A stretch of 64,000 nucleotides of DNA from Ryuthela nishihirai (Eukaryota; Arthropoda; Arachnida; Araneae; Heptathelidae). The notes beneath the pieces are model-generated. The model did no database searches. It was given only the letters and a program-made list of their open reading frames with translations, and was not told the DNA's origin. Both the position numbers and the translations under genes were made by a program. The stretch is from assembly GCA_038380435.1 (NCBI GenBank), contig JAWZYU010000028.1, positions 46,435,095 through 46,499,094 on the forward strand. Direction: 5' to 3'. This document shows, piece by piece, positions 19,916 through 32,091 of the stretch. How positions within the stretch are numbered: position 1 is the stretch's first letter; every line of letters begins with the position of its first letter.

Positions 19916-20475
19916 CATGCTTTGTTTGACACAGTTCCACTATTAGCTCTCTAGATATCTTCAACCCCGAGCTGGATCTCCATAGTAATGCAGTCCCACA
20001 ATGTTATCCTTCTGAGCTGATCATCCTCTCGAGGTGTGGGCTGCATCGTGGCCCACTCCACAGCCACTGTGTACTTTGGTCGGCTTAATCCAACGTCACC
20101 AATGTTATGCCGTTCCGACATCATGACTAACCCATGAGGCTCTCGTGACCAGCCCTTGCAATTCGATGATCCTCGCATGTTCGGTGTTCGGCAATTGGAG
20201 ATATTCGCACCGTTGTCGTTACCCTAGGGCAAGTCCTCTTCTTCACTCGACCAAGAACCAACTGCGAAATGTCCCTTAATTCAACTGCCGGTAGTTTACG
20301 TTGCTGATGTCCATAAGCAGCGCCTTTTTTTTTTAAACAAAAAGTTTCTCAGTTTTCGGAATGAACAGAATGGCCCAAATTTCGGTCGGTGGGAAGTTTT
20401 TTTCCCGTCAGGAAGTAAATAAAAAACCCTTTTAAGCTTTCCTATAAATATTTGCGAAATTCTCTTAGCATTTTT
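19916..20475. other. Unique stretch with an unidentified 75-codon minus-strand frame
   Basis: 19951-20178 (minus) is open for 75 codons in a locally GC-richer segment (about 19960-20260). The predicted peptide (for example SERHNIGDVGLSRPKYTVAV) is not low-complexity, but I recognise no domain. It could be an exon, a fragment of an unknown transposon, or chance. Confidence 0.3.
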
Positions 20476-20476
20476 G

Positions 20477-21250
20477 GGCGGGACTCAGTCGGTAGCGCGC
20501 CAGGCTCATAATCTGTAGTTACTAGGTTCGAGTCCCAGTTGAGCCAGCTAGCAGACTTGAGCATTGCCTCAAACTCCCAACACAGGGGCGGGGGTGGCTC
20601 AGTCGGTAGCGTGCCAGGCTCGTAATCTGTAGTTCCCAGGTTCGAGTCCCAGCTGGGTCAGCGTTGAGATTTATCTCCGCGAAACTCCCCGCCCTGCCCA
20701 CGGTCAGTAGGGGACACCGATGGGCTTGGAAAGGCTGCCGTCCGTCGGATGGGACGTTAAGCCGTGGTCCCGTGTGCGGGAGAGCCATACCCTGTGCACG
20801 TTAAAGAACACGCTGGATGGCCTTGACGGGAGGCTACCATCTGTCTCCCAACAGCTGTTCCAGTGGGTCCCCTCCCCCAACCTTCTCTGAGCCTTCGGGG
20901 TCCATGTGACCTGGCCATTTAGCCCATGGTGTGCAAAAAAGTGCCGCTCAGAGGTAAAACAACCAACCCCACACTACCCTCGATTAGTAAAGGACACCAA
21001 TGGGCTTGGAAAGACCGCCGTCCGTCGGATGTGACGTTAAGTCGTGGCTCCGTGTGCGGGAGAGCCATACCCTGTGCACGTTAAAGAACACACTGGGTGG
21101 CCTTGAAGGGAGGCTACCATCTGTCTCCTAACAACTGTTTCCAGTGGGTCCCCTCCCCCAACCTTCTCTGAGCCCTCCGAGTCCTTGTGACCTGGCAATT
21201 TAGACCATTGTGTGCAAAAAAGTGTCACTCAGAGGTGAAACAACCCAAAT
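20477..21250 (+). mobile_element. Diverged SINE-1 containing a nested copy
   Basis: A first tRNA head (20477-20545; GTTCGAGTCCC) is followed by about 40 bp of non-consensus sequence and the younger copy at 20585-20970. The older body and tail resume at 20985-21250 (AGTAAAGGACACCAATGGGC..AGGTGAAACAACCC). Confidence 0.7.
20585..20970 (+). mobile_element. SINE-1, full-length, nested
   Basis: Intact boxes and a complete tail. The flanking duplication is unclear (perhaps a CCCAACAC / CCCCACAC pair). Confidence 0.82.
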
Positions 21251-21897
21251 ATTACATATTAAACAGCAATAGAATATATTTTTATCTTCCTTTTAGCAGA
21301 ATTAACAAATTAACTGAAGAAAAAATGAATTGCAGAAAAACAGATGTACACCTGTAGCTTTCACAAAGTTAACTGAGTTAACAAGTTTCACTGTAACTAA
21401 AATTTTGACACTACCAAGATTAATTTTTCTCACGCAAGTTTAACTAAACTCCTTTATATAACAATTTCTAAATGATGATTAATAACACCGCTGATACAAT
21501 TAATTCACTGGAATACTATTCCTTTACACACTTCAAAACTCACTGGAAGTTCGCTAGCGATCTCGGCTAGCCTATATAATCTCTGTCGTCCAAGTTTCCA
21601 AGGGTTTCGAAAACTTAAGAAGCGGTGATATGTTTTCATTGATGCTGCCAGTAATGGCCTAGTTGTTACAATATTGTTACGACAGATGAACCTTTTACAC
21701 TAAAACCATGATTGATGTGTCATTGATGCTCGCATTGTGCTGAGACAGACTTGAAAACAATAACGGTGTTTAAAGAGAAGATTGAAAAGTTTTCGGTTGT
21801 GGCTGAAAGTATACATTTGTGTCCCTTTTAGTGAGTTATTTTAGTGAGTTAATCTAAGTGAAGATTATTCAAGAGACTTGGTAATCAAACCGAAAAG
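21251..21897. other. AT-rich spacer
   Basis: Unique AT-rich DNA. No gene, RNA or repeat recognised. Confidence 0.5.
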
Positions 21898-22285
21898 GGT
21901 TGGGTTGTTTTACCTCTGAGCGGCACTTTTTTGCACACCATGGGCTAAATGGCCAGGTCACATGGAACCCGTAGGCTCAGAGATGGTTGGGGGAGGGGAC
22001 CCACTGGAACAGCTGTTGGGAGACAGATGGTAGCCTCCCGTCAAAGCCATCCAGCGTGTTCTTTAACGTGCACAGGGTATGGCTCTCCCACACACGGGGC
22101 CACGGCTTAACGTCCCATCCGACGGACGGCGTCCTTTCTAAGCCCATCGGTGTCCCCTACTGACCGTGGGCAGGGGGGGGGGAATTTTGCAGAGATAAAT
22201 CTCAACGCTGACCCAGCTGGGACTCGAACCTGGGAACTACAGATTACGAGCCTGGCGTGCTACCGACTGAGCCACCCCCGCCCCG
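21898..22285 (-). mobile_element. SINE-1, full-length
   Basis: Complete copy with a G-run expansion near 22175. The weak flanking pair CCGAAAAGG / CCGGAAAAAAAAGG may be a blurred TSD. Confidence 0.88.
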
Positions 22286-22741
22286 GAAAAAAAAGGAGAT
22301 AGGTTACAAAAAAATTTTTTTATTAATAAAGATTAAATTAATGGCTTCAATTATAGATATTTATCTGAAATTTGAGTTCAGAAGTAATGAAAAATTTTCA
22401 GGTAGCATTAAATTTTATTTGCAATAATTAAAATAATATTGGATTAATTAAAGGTTTTTTTTAGGGTCCCGAAAACGACACATCATTAATGTACATGTAT
22501 AATAAAAATTTTGAAAACGAAATTTGAAAGTAGGATGTTTGTGACATGCGACTAAGAAACTTTTCGAAATTTCTCATCAAAATTCAAATTTCTACCAACC
22601 TATGATAGAAAAATGAGAATTAATGTTTCAGATTATTTTGCTTCGTAGATCTGAGAGATCTTAAGAAATTCCAGATTTCTTATCTCATCTGAGACCAAAT
22701 ATTTTTTATTTAAAAAGCTGAATATAAGAGTCTCTCTTTCT
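22286..22741. other. AT-rich spacer
   Basis: Unique AT-rich DNA. Nothing recognised. Confidence 0.5.
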
Positions 22742-22754
22742 TACACTTAGTATT

Positions 22755-23141
22755 GGGTTGGGTTGTTTTACCTCTGAACGGCACTTTTTTGCACACCATG
22801 GGCTAAATGGCCAGGTCACATGGACCCCGAAGGCTCAGAGAAGGTTGGGGGAGGGGACCCACTGAAACAAGCTGTTGGGAGACAGATGGTAGCCTCCCGT
22901 CAAGGCCATCCAGCGTGTTCTTTAACGTGCACAGGGTATGGCTCTCCCGCACACGGGACAACGGCTTAACGTCCCATCCGACGGACGGCGGCCTTTCCAA
23001 GTCCATCGGTGTTCCCTACTGACCGTGGGCAGGGCGGGGAATTTTGTGGAGATAAATCTCAATGCTGACCTAGCTGGGACTCGAACCTGGGAACTACAGA
23101 TTACGAGCCTGACGCGCTACCGACTGAGTCACCCCAGCCCC
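22755..23141 (-). mobile_element. SINE-1, full-length
   Basis: Flanked by the perfect 13-bp duplication TACACTTAGTATT (22742-22754 and 23142-23154). Confidence 0.93.
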
Positions 23142-23340
23142 TACACTTAGTATTAATTATCATTTGAAGTTTTATATATGTGTGTGTTTTTGAATGTCAA
23201 CATGCAACAGTTGTAAAATAACTATTTATAACTACAAATATATCAATTTTTCTGTGGATAAGCTACGCCAAGCTTCAAGGGAAAGTTATTAACTTTATTT
23301 TAAAATGTTTTACTCTGTTTTCTCAATTTCACTCTATGTG

Positions 23341-23680
23341 GCAGGGGCAGAGGGGGGGCTCAGCCGTTAACCTCGAGGCCTCGAGGGGGCACCGATGGCC
23401 CTCGAGGCCCCTCATGAGGCCTCGAGGGGACACCGATGGGCTTGGGCAGTCGTCCGTGGGATGGAATGTAAAGCCGTGGCCCTTTGTGCGGCAGCGCCAC
23501 AGCCTGTGCGCTTTAAAAAACACGCTGGATGGCCTTAACTGGAGGCTACCATCTGTCTCCTAACATCTGTCCAGTGGGTTCCTTCCCCCAAACTTCTCTG
23601 AGCCCTTAGGGTCCTTGTGACCTGGTAATTTAGCCCATTGTGTGCAAAAAGTGCCACTCAGAGGTAAAACAACCAACCCT
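23341..23680 (+). mobile_element. Diverged SINE-1 with a CCTCGAGG palindromic replacement of the head
   Basis: Body and tail (GACACCGATGGGCTTGG.. to ..GAGGTAAAACAACCAACC) are recognisable. The B-box side of the head is replaced by a short inverted and direct repeat of CCTCGAGG, with GGCCCTCGAGGCCCCTCATG near 23397-23416. Confidence 0.72.
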
Positions 23681-23914
23681 ATTACCTCTATGTCCTATTT
23701 GTAAGTAATACATAATATTTTTTTCCTATATTCAAGCTCTCAGAACTTGCTATCATTACATAAATAATTTTTTGTAAATTGTCTTTTTCCCACGAAAGAA
23801 TGTAAAATATATGTTCTATGTATTGCTAAGAAATAAATTGCATATAAACATGCTTTTTATCATATGCGTACAAAAGAAATCGCGTCTATACCTGTTTCGA
23901 AATGCGCGTCTATA
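23681..23914. other. AT-rich spacer
   Basis: Unique. Contains a small direct repeat CGCGTCTATACC (about 23881 and 23905). Confidence 0.4.
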
Positions 23915-23926
23915 CCATTTTAAAGG

Positions 23927-24317
23927 GTTGGGTTGGGTTGTTTTACCTCTGAGCGGCACTTTTTTGCACACCATGGGCTAAATGGCCAGGTCACATGGAC
24001 CCCGAAGGCTCAGAGAAGGTTGGGGGAGGAGACCAACTGGAACAGCTGTTGGGAGACAGATGGTAGCCTCCCGTCAAGGCCATCCAGCGTGTTCTTTAAC
24101 GTGCACAGGGTATGACTCTCCCGCACACGGGGCCACGGCTTAACGTCCCATCCGACTGACGGCGGCCTTTCCAAGCCCATCGGTATCCCCTACTGACCGT
24201 GAGCAGGGCGGGGAATTTTGCGGAGATAAATCTCAACGCTGACCCAGCTGGGACTCGAACCTGGGAACTACAGATTACGAGCCTGGCGCGCTACCGACTG
24301 AGCCACCCCCCCCCCCC
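23927..24317 (-). mobile_element. SINE-1, full-length
   Basis: Flanked by CCATTTTAAAGG (23915-23926 and 24318-24329). The head end is a long C run. Confidence 0.92.
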
Positions 24318-24329
24318 CCATTTTAAAGG

Positions 24330-25776
24330 AAAAAGCAATTCGTGGGTAATATGCACTCTTTGGTTCCACAGAAAAAAAAAAAACGCACATCACAGTTCTT
24401 TCTTCATACTTACTTCATAGGAAGAAATCTCACATAAGCATGCTTTTGTAACTTATTTTTCGAAAGATATCATGCACAAGCTACCCTTTGCACCTTATAA
24501 CAGAGATTCCCAATTTGTTCCTTGAAAAATTGAAGAATTTTAATAATTAAAAAGTATTTCGAAAGAAACTTTTTTCTTTTTTTTTCATTTTCTAGTGCTT
24601 AAGCGATATTAGGCATCTCGAAGTTTCTGACTGATCTTATACAGCAAATCTTTCTTTTTCTAATTAATTTTCTGAAAAAGCGATTATAATTGGCTTTCGT
24701 ATTAAGTTTTCGCGTTGATTTGTCCCAATAAATTTTGGTTTTGTTCAATTTTCACTTGTAAATTTTATATGTTTTTACTTTTGATGATCTTCATTATTAC
24801 GTAAATTTTTGCGAGATATTTTATTTCCCTTGTATAACGGTGTTTAGCTGAAGTGAGAGAATAATTCAAATTGTTTTTTATCTTCAGATTAATTTTTATC
24901 TTTTTTTTTTTAAAGAAACTTTTATGTATATCCAATTACTCTTCTCAAATTGCTACCAAAATGGAAATAAATATATCGTTAATATGTTCAAAAAACATCA
25001 ATCTGTAAACAATAATATTTACAAAAGACAATTAGAGAGTTATTTTTAAAATTTCGCTTGCAATTTCAAATATTATATACTGATTTATATTCCATCTTAA
25101 AGCAATCATCTTAGCTTATTTAGTAAATAAGTTAAATCTCTTACACGAGATAAAAAAAGATATTAAAGTCAGTTCATGTAACTGAATTACCTGCTCTCAA
25201 AAAATGTAATATTAGAGCCCAAACATAATACTTTTCACTGATAGCAAATAATAGTAAGAGAATTCGTTTTTAAGATTTATAGAATTAAAATAATGTGCTT
25301 AAGAAATTATACTTGTATTCAATAATGCGTTTGTTATTTAGAAAACGTGATAATTTATGGGGGGGTGGAGGGCACATGCTGTAATTTAGGAATAGAATTT
25401 TTGTGTTTCGCTAAGTAAATAAATAAAGATATTTCGTGTTTTATGAACCAAGTGTTTAAAATTCATTAATTAGCTAACAGATGAATAAAAAAGTGGAAAA
25501 ATCAATTTGAAACGATTAAAGGCTTAAGTCATGAAAACAGAGGATAAGGAATGATTTTTTAAGTAAAAATAAAGACTTATTGAAGAAAGGATTGGAAGAG
25601 GAAAGATGATGAGGAAGAGCATAATGATTTCAGTATTTTTTAGGCTAGTTTTTCATTATTGACAGTAGTTCTATTTTTTGTAATTTTCAAGAGACTGATT
25701 TCTTTCTTAATGAAATCTTTACAGTGATTCGATGGGGCAAGTTCTCTAGACTCGGTTATGTAATTTCCCTCTTTAT
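24330..25776. other. Long AT-rich unique region, no gene recognised
   Basis: About 1.45 kb with strong A/T bias and no open frame above about 60 codons until the SINE border. No tandem repeat, TIR or tRNA box pair was seen. Probably intronic or intergenic. Confidence 0.55.
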
Positions 25777-25787
25777 CAAGGAGTAGA

Positions 25788-26781
25788 CCAGGCTCGTAAT
25801 TGTAGTTCCCAGGTTCGAGTCCCAGCTGGGTCATCGTTGAGATTTATCTCCGCAAAATTCTCCGCCTTGCCCACAGTCAGTAGGGGACACCGATGGGCTT
25901 GGAAAGGCCGCCGTCCGTCGGATGGGACGTTAAGCCGTGGCCCTGTGTGCGGGAGAGCCATACCCTGTGCACGTTAAAGAACACGCTGGATGGCCTTGAC
26001 GGGAGGCTCCATCTGTCTCCCAACAGCTGTTCCAGTGGGTCCCCTCCCCCAACCTTCTCTGAGCCTTCGGGGTCCCTGTGACCTGGCCATTTAGCCCATA
26101 GTGTGCAAAAAAAGTGCCGCTCAGAGGTAAAACAACCCAACCCGCACACGGGGGGGGGGGGGGGGCTCAGTCGGGTAGCGCGCCAGGCTCGTAATCTGTA
26201 GTTCCCAGGTTCGAGTCCAGCTGGGTCAGCGTTGAGATTTCTCTCCGCAAAATTCCCCGCCCTGCCCACGGTCAGTAGGGAACACCGATGGGCTTGGAAA
26301 GGCCGCCGTCCGTCGGATGGGACGTTAAGCCGTGGCCCCGTGTGCGGTAGAGCCATACCCTGTGCACGTTAAAGAACACGCTGGATGGCCTTGACGGGAG
26401 GCTACCATCTGTCTCCCAACAGCTGTTCCAGTGGGTTCCCTCCCCCAACCTTCTCTGAGCCTTCGGGATCCTTGTGACCTGGTCATTTAGCCCATGGTGT
26501 GCAAAAAAGTGCAGCTCAGAGGTAAAACAACCCAACGTTAAAGAACACGCTGGATGGCCTTGACGGGAGACTACCATCTGTCTCCCAACAGCTGTTCCAG
26601 TGGGTCCCCTCCCCCAACCTTCTCTGAGCCTTCGGGGTCCACTTCCAGTGGTCCCAGGTTTGGGGGAGGGTTCCAGTGGTCCCCTCCCCCAAACTTCTCT
26701 GAGTCCTTCGGGGTGACCTGGCCATTTAGCCCATGGTGTGCAAAAAAGTGCCGCTCAGAGGTGAAACAATCCAATCCAATC
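25788..26781 (+). mobile_element. Composite SINE-1 insertion: 5'-truncated unit, second unit and extra tail module
   Basis: The whole block is flanked by CAAGGAGTAGA (25777-25787 and 26782-26792). The first unit starts inside the tRNA anticodon arm (CCAGGCTCGTAAT) and ends near 26142 with CAACCCAACCC. A second unit with a poly-G head border starts near 26150. A further module joins near 26536 (CAACCCAACGTTAAAG). The last module contains a rearrangement at 26641-26700 (CCAGTGGTCCC duplicated). Either a dimer moved as one, or a second SINE landed in the first one's tail. Confidence 0.85.
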
Positions 26782-26901
26782 CAAGGAGTAGATATTTGTA
26801 GTGATTTTGGTGGAGATGGTGAGTGCGATGATTGTGGTATCAGTAGTAGACGTCTACGTACGGAGAGAAGTGGTAGTAGTGTTTAAGTAGTGACAGCAGT
26901 A

Positions 26902-27283
26902 GTTGGGTTGTTTTACTTCTGAGCGGCAGTTTTTTTTGCCCACAATGGGCTAAATGACCAGTTCGCAAAGACACAAAGAGTTCTGAGAAGTTTTGGGTAA
27001 GGAAACCCACTGGAAAATCGTTAGGAAACCTGAAAGCCACTCGTCAAGGTCTTTAACGTGCAAAGGGTATGGCTCTCCCGCATATGGGGACCACGGTTTA
27101 ACGTCTCATGCGACGGATGGAGGCCTTTCCATGACCTTCTGTGTCCCCTACAGACCGAGGGCAGGGTAGGGTTTTTGCAGAGATAATTCTCAACTCTGAC
27201 CCAGATGGGACTCAACCTGGAAACTGCAGATTAAGAGCCTGGAGGACTACCTACTGAATGCCCCCAACCCCCAACCCCATGTA
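26902..27283 (-). mobile_element. Diverged SINE-1, full span
   Basis: Collinear with the reversed element but with many substitutions (GGGTTGTTTTACTTCTGAGCGG.. to ..GGACTCAACCTGG..CCCCAACCCC). Confidence 0.8.
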
Positions 27284-27411
27284 GGTGGTAATGTGGTCAA
27301 AAGATAGTAGTAGTTGCAATGAATATAGATGGTGGAATTAGTAGAAGTAGTAGCAAAAGTGGTTGTGTTGAAAAAGATAGTGGTAAAGAGCTGATAGTGA
27401 GGAGTTGTAGT

Positions 27412-27797
27412 AGGTTGGGTTGTTTTACCTCTGAGCGGCACTTTTTTGCACACTATGGGCTAAATGGCCAGGTCACATGGACCCCGAAGGCTCAGAGAAG
27501 GTTGGGGGAGGGGACCCACTGGAACAGCTGTTGGGAGACAGATGGTAGCCTCCCGTCAAGGCCATCCAGCGTGTTCTTTAACGTGCACAGGGTATGGCTC
27601 TCCCACACACGGGGCCACGGCTTAACGTCCCATCCGACGGACGGTGGCCTTTCCAAGCCCATCGGTGTCCCCTACTGACCGTGGGCCGGGCGGGGAAATT
27701 TTACGGAGATAAATCTCAACGCTGACCCAGCTGGGACTCGAACCTGGGAACTACAGATTACGAGCCTGGCGCGCTACCGACTGAGCCACCACCGCCC
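27412..27797 (-). mobile_element. SINE-1, full-length
   Basis: Complete copy inserted in a TAGTAG-rich stretch that makes the TSD ambiguous. It shares GGGCCGGGCGGGGAAATTTTACGG with the copy at 10734-11118, suggesting a common source. Confidence 0.9.
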
Positions 27798-28223
27798 CTC
27801 TGATAGTAGTAACAATAGTGATAATAGTAAATGAAAGTAGTATTAGTAATATATGTAGATGTGTGGCGATCTAGTAGTGGTTCATAGTGGTGAGAGTTGT
27901 GATGGTGATAGAGAAATAGGAAGCAGTTGTTAACTCTTAGCAGAGTAGCGGTAATAGTGTGTAGAAGTATCTGTAAAACAGTTCTAATTGTTCATGAGTC
28001 AGTCAACCACGAAAGCGATGGAAATGCCAACTGCGTAGTCTCACAGTTTCTCCAGTTTCCATCCACCCTACGGGGCTGAATTCAAATGCAAAAAATTGAA
28101 AACTACAGTTCAGCATAGCGTTTGAGACGCTTTCTGCAACGTAAGATCATTAATCAATCAAACTGTAGTTTCAAAAGTCAAATCTTCACTAAGCTTTCAA
28201 ACTAGGAGATTAAAAATCGATGA
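27798..28223. other. Unique spacer (TAGTAG-rich at the left)
   Basis: Degenerate GTAGTA triplets to about 27980, then unique sequence. The same triplet-rich DNA lies left of the SINE (26790-26900 and 27290-27410). Confidence 0.5.
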
Positions 28224-28233
28224 TTATAATAGG

Positions 28234-28619
28234 TTGGGTTGTTTTACCTCTGAGCGGCACTTTTTTGCACACCATGGGCTAAATGGCCAGGTCACATGGA
28301 CCCCGAAGGCTCAGAGAAGGTTGGGGGAGGGGACCCACTGGAACAGCTGTTGGGAGACAGATGGTAGCCTCCCGTCAAGGCCATCCAGCGTGTTTAACGT
28401 GCACAAGGTATGTATCTCCCGCACACGGGGCCACGGCTTAACGTCCCATCCGACGGACGGCGGCCTTTCCAAGCCCATCGGTGTCCCCTACTGACCGTGG
28501 GCAGGGCGGGGAATTTTGCGGAGATAAATCTCAACACTGACCCAGCTGGGACTCGAACCTGGGAACTACAGATTACGAGCCTGACGCGCTACCGACTGAG
28601 CCACCCCCGCACCAATTTT
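28234..28619 (-). mobile_element. SINE-1, full-length
   Basis: Flanked by TTATAATAGG (28224-28233 and 28620-28629). A 3-4 base deletion in GTGTTCTTTAACG leaves GTGTTTAACG. Confidence 0.9.
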
Positions 28620-28629
28620 TTATAATAGG

Positions 28630-29504
28630 TAATCCCCTAAAAGGAACCTTTACCTAGAAAGCTCCGTTTCAGTGGATTTGTATGAATTTTTAAAAATATT
28701 TAGTCTTGTTGAACTTCTCTCACCAGAATTATAATTATTAAACAATCAACAATAATAAAATGTGAATTTTGATTAAAACCAAAGATATAAAATTCAGAGA
28801 TTATAATTTTCCTGATAAATATAGCTTTAAGTACACTCTGTAGATACATATACATGTATATTGATATGCATTATTTTATGCGCGCCTTTTCTTTGAAAAA
28901 TGTTTTCGTTAATCTGGGAACGACTGTGCGAAGCTTAAACTATGTAAATATGAAGAATAAAAAAAGTATCTGTTTCCAAAGAAAATTCTTTTAAGTTTTC
29001 AGCTTCTGTAGCTCTAACAAAATTAAAATTTCGCTAATTAGCCGGTTTGCAGAAGATTCGCTTTAATGTCGGTCACTGCCTTTTTATAGCAATTATTCTC
29101 TGATGGTGGTAATTATTAAAAAAAAAATTTTTTTTTTCGCTTTCTCTGCATTGACCGTCAGAGTAGTAAACGACCAAATTATGCACTTGATTCCAGAACT
29201 GGGAATTATCATCATCGTCATCAAAAGAGGAAGATGTTGCTAAGTTACGTGCGTGTGTGTCTCCTGTAACGACGTCTGGCGGTATTATCTATAATTGTTT
29301 CCATTTATCTGGTCGTCCGTTGCTATGGAGATAAATAAATTCATGAAGAAACAGAAGGAGATGAGGTATTGAAATATTTTCCTTCGTCATTTTTTTTTTA
29401 TTTTTAAAGTTTATCAGTTCAATAGATGGTTCGGGAACTGAGTTTCAAATTCGAGTCGGGCTTGTGGTTGTTATAGAAAATCTTCATATCATGTTTGGCT
29501 TCAA
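28630..29504. other. AT-rich spacer
   Basis: Unique AT-rich sequence. No gene recognised. Confidence 0.5.
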
Positions 29505-30252
29505 ATATATGTTACCGCTAAAGCTCGAAAGCCGTTAATGTGCACATTACCTAGCTAATCTGCAGATTAACTGATTTGCTCCGTTAACGTGCGGAATCAA
29601 GAGTTTTCCGCATTTTACCTAGGTAATGTGCACATTAACGGCTTCCGTATCGTTAAAGTTCAAAAGTTTGTTTCTCTCATAGTGGTGAATCTCTTGAATA
29701 TGAATCTTCGTGTCACGTGATTCACTCGTCCGCATTATAAAAAACGCCCCGGATGAGCGGAGGCCAAGTGAGAACGAATCGGTAAAGTGATTCATTCTTG
29801 ATCTCGTCCGCATTATAAAAAACGCCCCGGATGAGCGGAGGTCAAGTGAGAACGAATCATTAAAGTGATTCATTCTTGATAACGAATCACTAAAATGATT
29901 CGTTCTCACTTGGCCTGCTCATTTTCGGGGCGTTTTTTATAATTCGAACGACTGATTCATGTTGACAGAGGGATGACCCTGGTTTCAACTCTACTCTCGG
30001 ACACTAGATAAATAACATTATGTTAATTTAAGCGTACAGAAACGTTCCTGTTGTTCCAGCAAAGATCTTATTTTCACTTTAACGAGTGCCTAGTAGGTAA
30101 TGTGCAGATTATCCAGGTAATTTGCAGATTACCTAGGTAATTTGAGAAATGAAACAATTTTCCGCACGTTAACGGATCACCCTAGTTAATCTGCACAATA
30201 CCTAGATAATCTGTAGAATAACTGATTTCTGAACTTTAGCGGTAACATATAT
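29505..30252. mobile_element. Foldback / MITE-like element with nested hairpins
   Basis: Ends are inverted copies (ATATATGTTACCGCTAAAG at 29505 and CTTTAGCGGTAACATATAT ending 30252). Inside, a perfect 24-bp inverted pair is found at 29531-29554 and 29619-29642. A 78-bp direct repeat begins at about 29726 and 29804 (TCGTCCGCATTATAAAAAAC..). An inverted partner of that repeat lies at about 29885-29960. TTACCTAGGTAAT-type motifs recur on both sides. No transposase is encoded; the 96-codon frame at 29619-29909 follows the repeat. Non-autonomous mobility is inference from structure. Confidence 0.72.
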
Positions 30253-30677
30253 ATAAATTGCTGAAACAACATGTAAAGATAGGTATTCTAACGTTATAAA
30301 TGCTTGCTATTGGAATGATGTGCCAGACACGTTTATTTTAAGGTCGTTTTCAATACAGGAGTTATTACTTTTCCATATTTTATCTGTACACATTTAAATT
30401 TTATTTTTAAGACATAAAATTCTTTTTTGTGTCGGATTGATATTAAAAACATATTACTCTTTGTAACGTACTAGCTTTCATATTTCCTTTTTACGTTTGC
30501 TTCAGAGTTCGAATTTTTATTTTTAAAGGGTTCTAAAAATTGTAAAAATGACAAAAAACGAGCATTCCTCATTCGCAGAAGTGATGGTTGGGACTAGTTT
30601 ATTTTCCTTTTCCGAAAAATAGAAAACAAATTATTGTTCTTCTTCGTGTTAGTTCATCCGTACACTCCCATTCTTTT
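30253..30677. other. AT-rich spacer
   Basis: Unique. Nothing recognised. Confidence 0.5.
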
Positions 30678-31391
30678 GGGTTGGGTTGTTTTACCTCTGA
30701 GCGACACTTTTTTGCACACCATGGGCTAAATGGCCAGGCCACATGGACCCCGAAGGCTCAGAGAAGGTTGGGGGAGGGGACCCACTGGAACAGCTGTTGG
30801 GAGACAGATGGTAGCCTCCCGTCAAGGCCATCCAGCGTGTTCTTCAACGTTGGGTTGTTTTACCTCTGAGCGGCACTTTTTTGCACACCATGGGCTAAAT
30901 GGCCAGGTCACAAGAACCCCGAAGGCTCAGAGAAGGTTGGGGGAGGGGACCCACTGGAACAGCTGTTGGGAGACAGATGGTAGCCTCCCGTCAAGGCCAT
31001 CCAGCGTGTTCTTTAACATTGGGTTGTTTTACCTCTGAGCGGCACTTTTTTGCACACCATGGGCTAAATGGCCAGGTCATATGGACCCCGAAGGCTCGGA
31101 GAAGGTTGGGGGAGGGGACCCACTGTTGGGAGACAGATGGTAGCCTCCCGTCAAGGCCATCCAGAGTGTTCTTTATCGTGCACAGGGTATGTCTCTCCCG
31201 CACACGGCACCACGGCTTAACGTCCCATCCGACGGACGGCGGCCTATCCAAGCCCATCGGTGTCCCCTACTGACCGTGGGCAGGGCGGGAATTTTGCGGA
31301 GATAAATCTCAACGCAGACCCAGCTGACACTCGAACCTGGGAACTACAGATTACGAGCCTGGCGCGCTACCGACTGAGCCACCCCCGCCCC
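30678..31391 (-). mobile_element. SINE-1 with three tail modules
   Basis: Module junctions are at 30850 and 31019 (169 bp apart). The last module carries a 14-bp deletion (CCCACTG|TTGGGAG). The head is complete. No clear TSD. Confidence 0.9.
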
Positions 31392-31429
31392 AATGATGAC
31401 TACAGGGTATTTTTAATGATGATGACTAT

Positions 31430-32090
31430 GAAGATAGGATTTTTTTAATGATGATGACTATGAAGAATATTCAACTATAAATAAATCTGATAATGTAGAA
31501 CTATCTTCAACTATGATAACTCATATCGATGATATTATTAATGAACAAATGACTAAACTAAGAAAGGATGTGATTAAAATTAATAACAAATCAAATAATG
31601 ACCTACTGAAGGAGTTAGCAGAGTATAAAAAAATGTTCCTAATATTGTTCAGATAAATTGGATGATTTTTTTAAAATTATGACTGAATTAACTATGGAAA
31701 TGGAAAAACATTCAACTACAAAACAAATTACTTACTGATGAAAGTGAAATGCTAAAAACAAAAGTGAAAGAATTACACTGGAGAATAAATGATCTTGAAC
31801 AACACAGTAGGGACACTAATTTGGAGATTATTGTTTCAGAAACATCTAATGAAAATGTCGATGAAATTTTATCCGATATTCATATGTATTAAAAATAGAT
31901 ACCAATAATATTAATGTACAAGCAGCACATAGAGTGCCTAATGGAAAGAGACAAAAAAACATAAACCATTTATTGTCCAATTATCATGAAGAAAAATGAA
32001 AGAAAATTGGATAGAACAATGGAAATTAAAAAAGGGATTAAATGCTAAAGAAATAGATATATCTTTCAGACATTAGAATATTTATAAATG
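31430..32090 (+). pseudogene. Decayed non-LTR retrotransposon ORF1-like relic
   Basis: Open pieces in shifting plus-strand frames contain motifs typical of arthropod LINE ORF1 proteins related to the FP-type nucleic-acid-binding domain. One is a coiled-coil-like RINDLEQHSRDTNLEI (about 31782-31845). Another is VQAAHRVPNGKRQK (about 31916-31957), followed by PFIVQ and a basic KKGLNAKEIDIS-like end (about 32030-32070). Stops and frameshifts break it, and no reverse transcriptase part remains. AT content is high. Family assignment is from motif memory, so moderate. Confidence 0.6.
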
Positions 32091-32091
32091 G

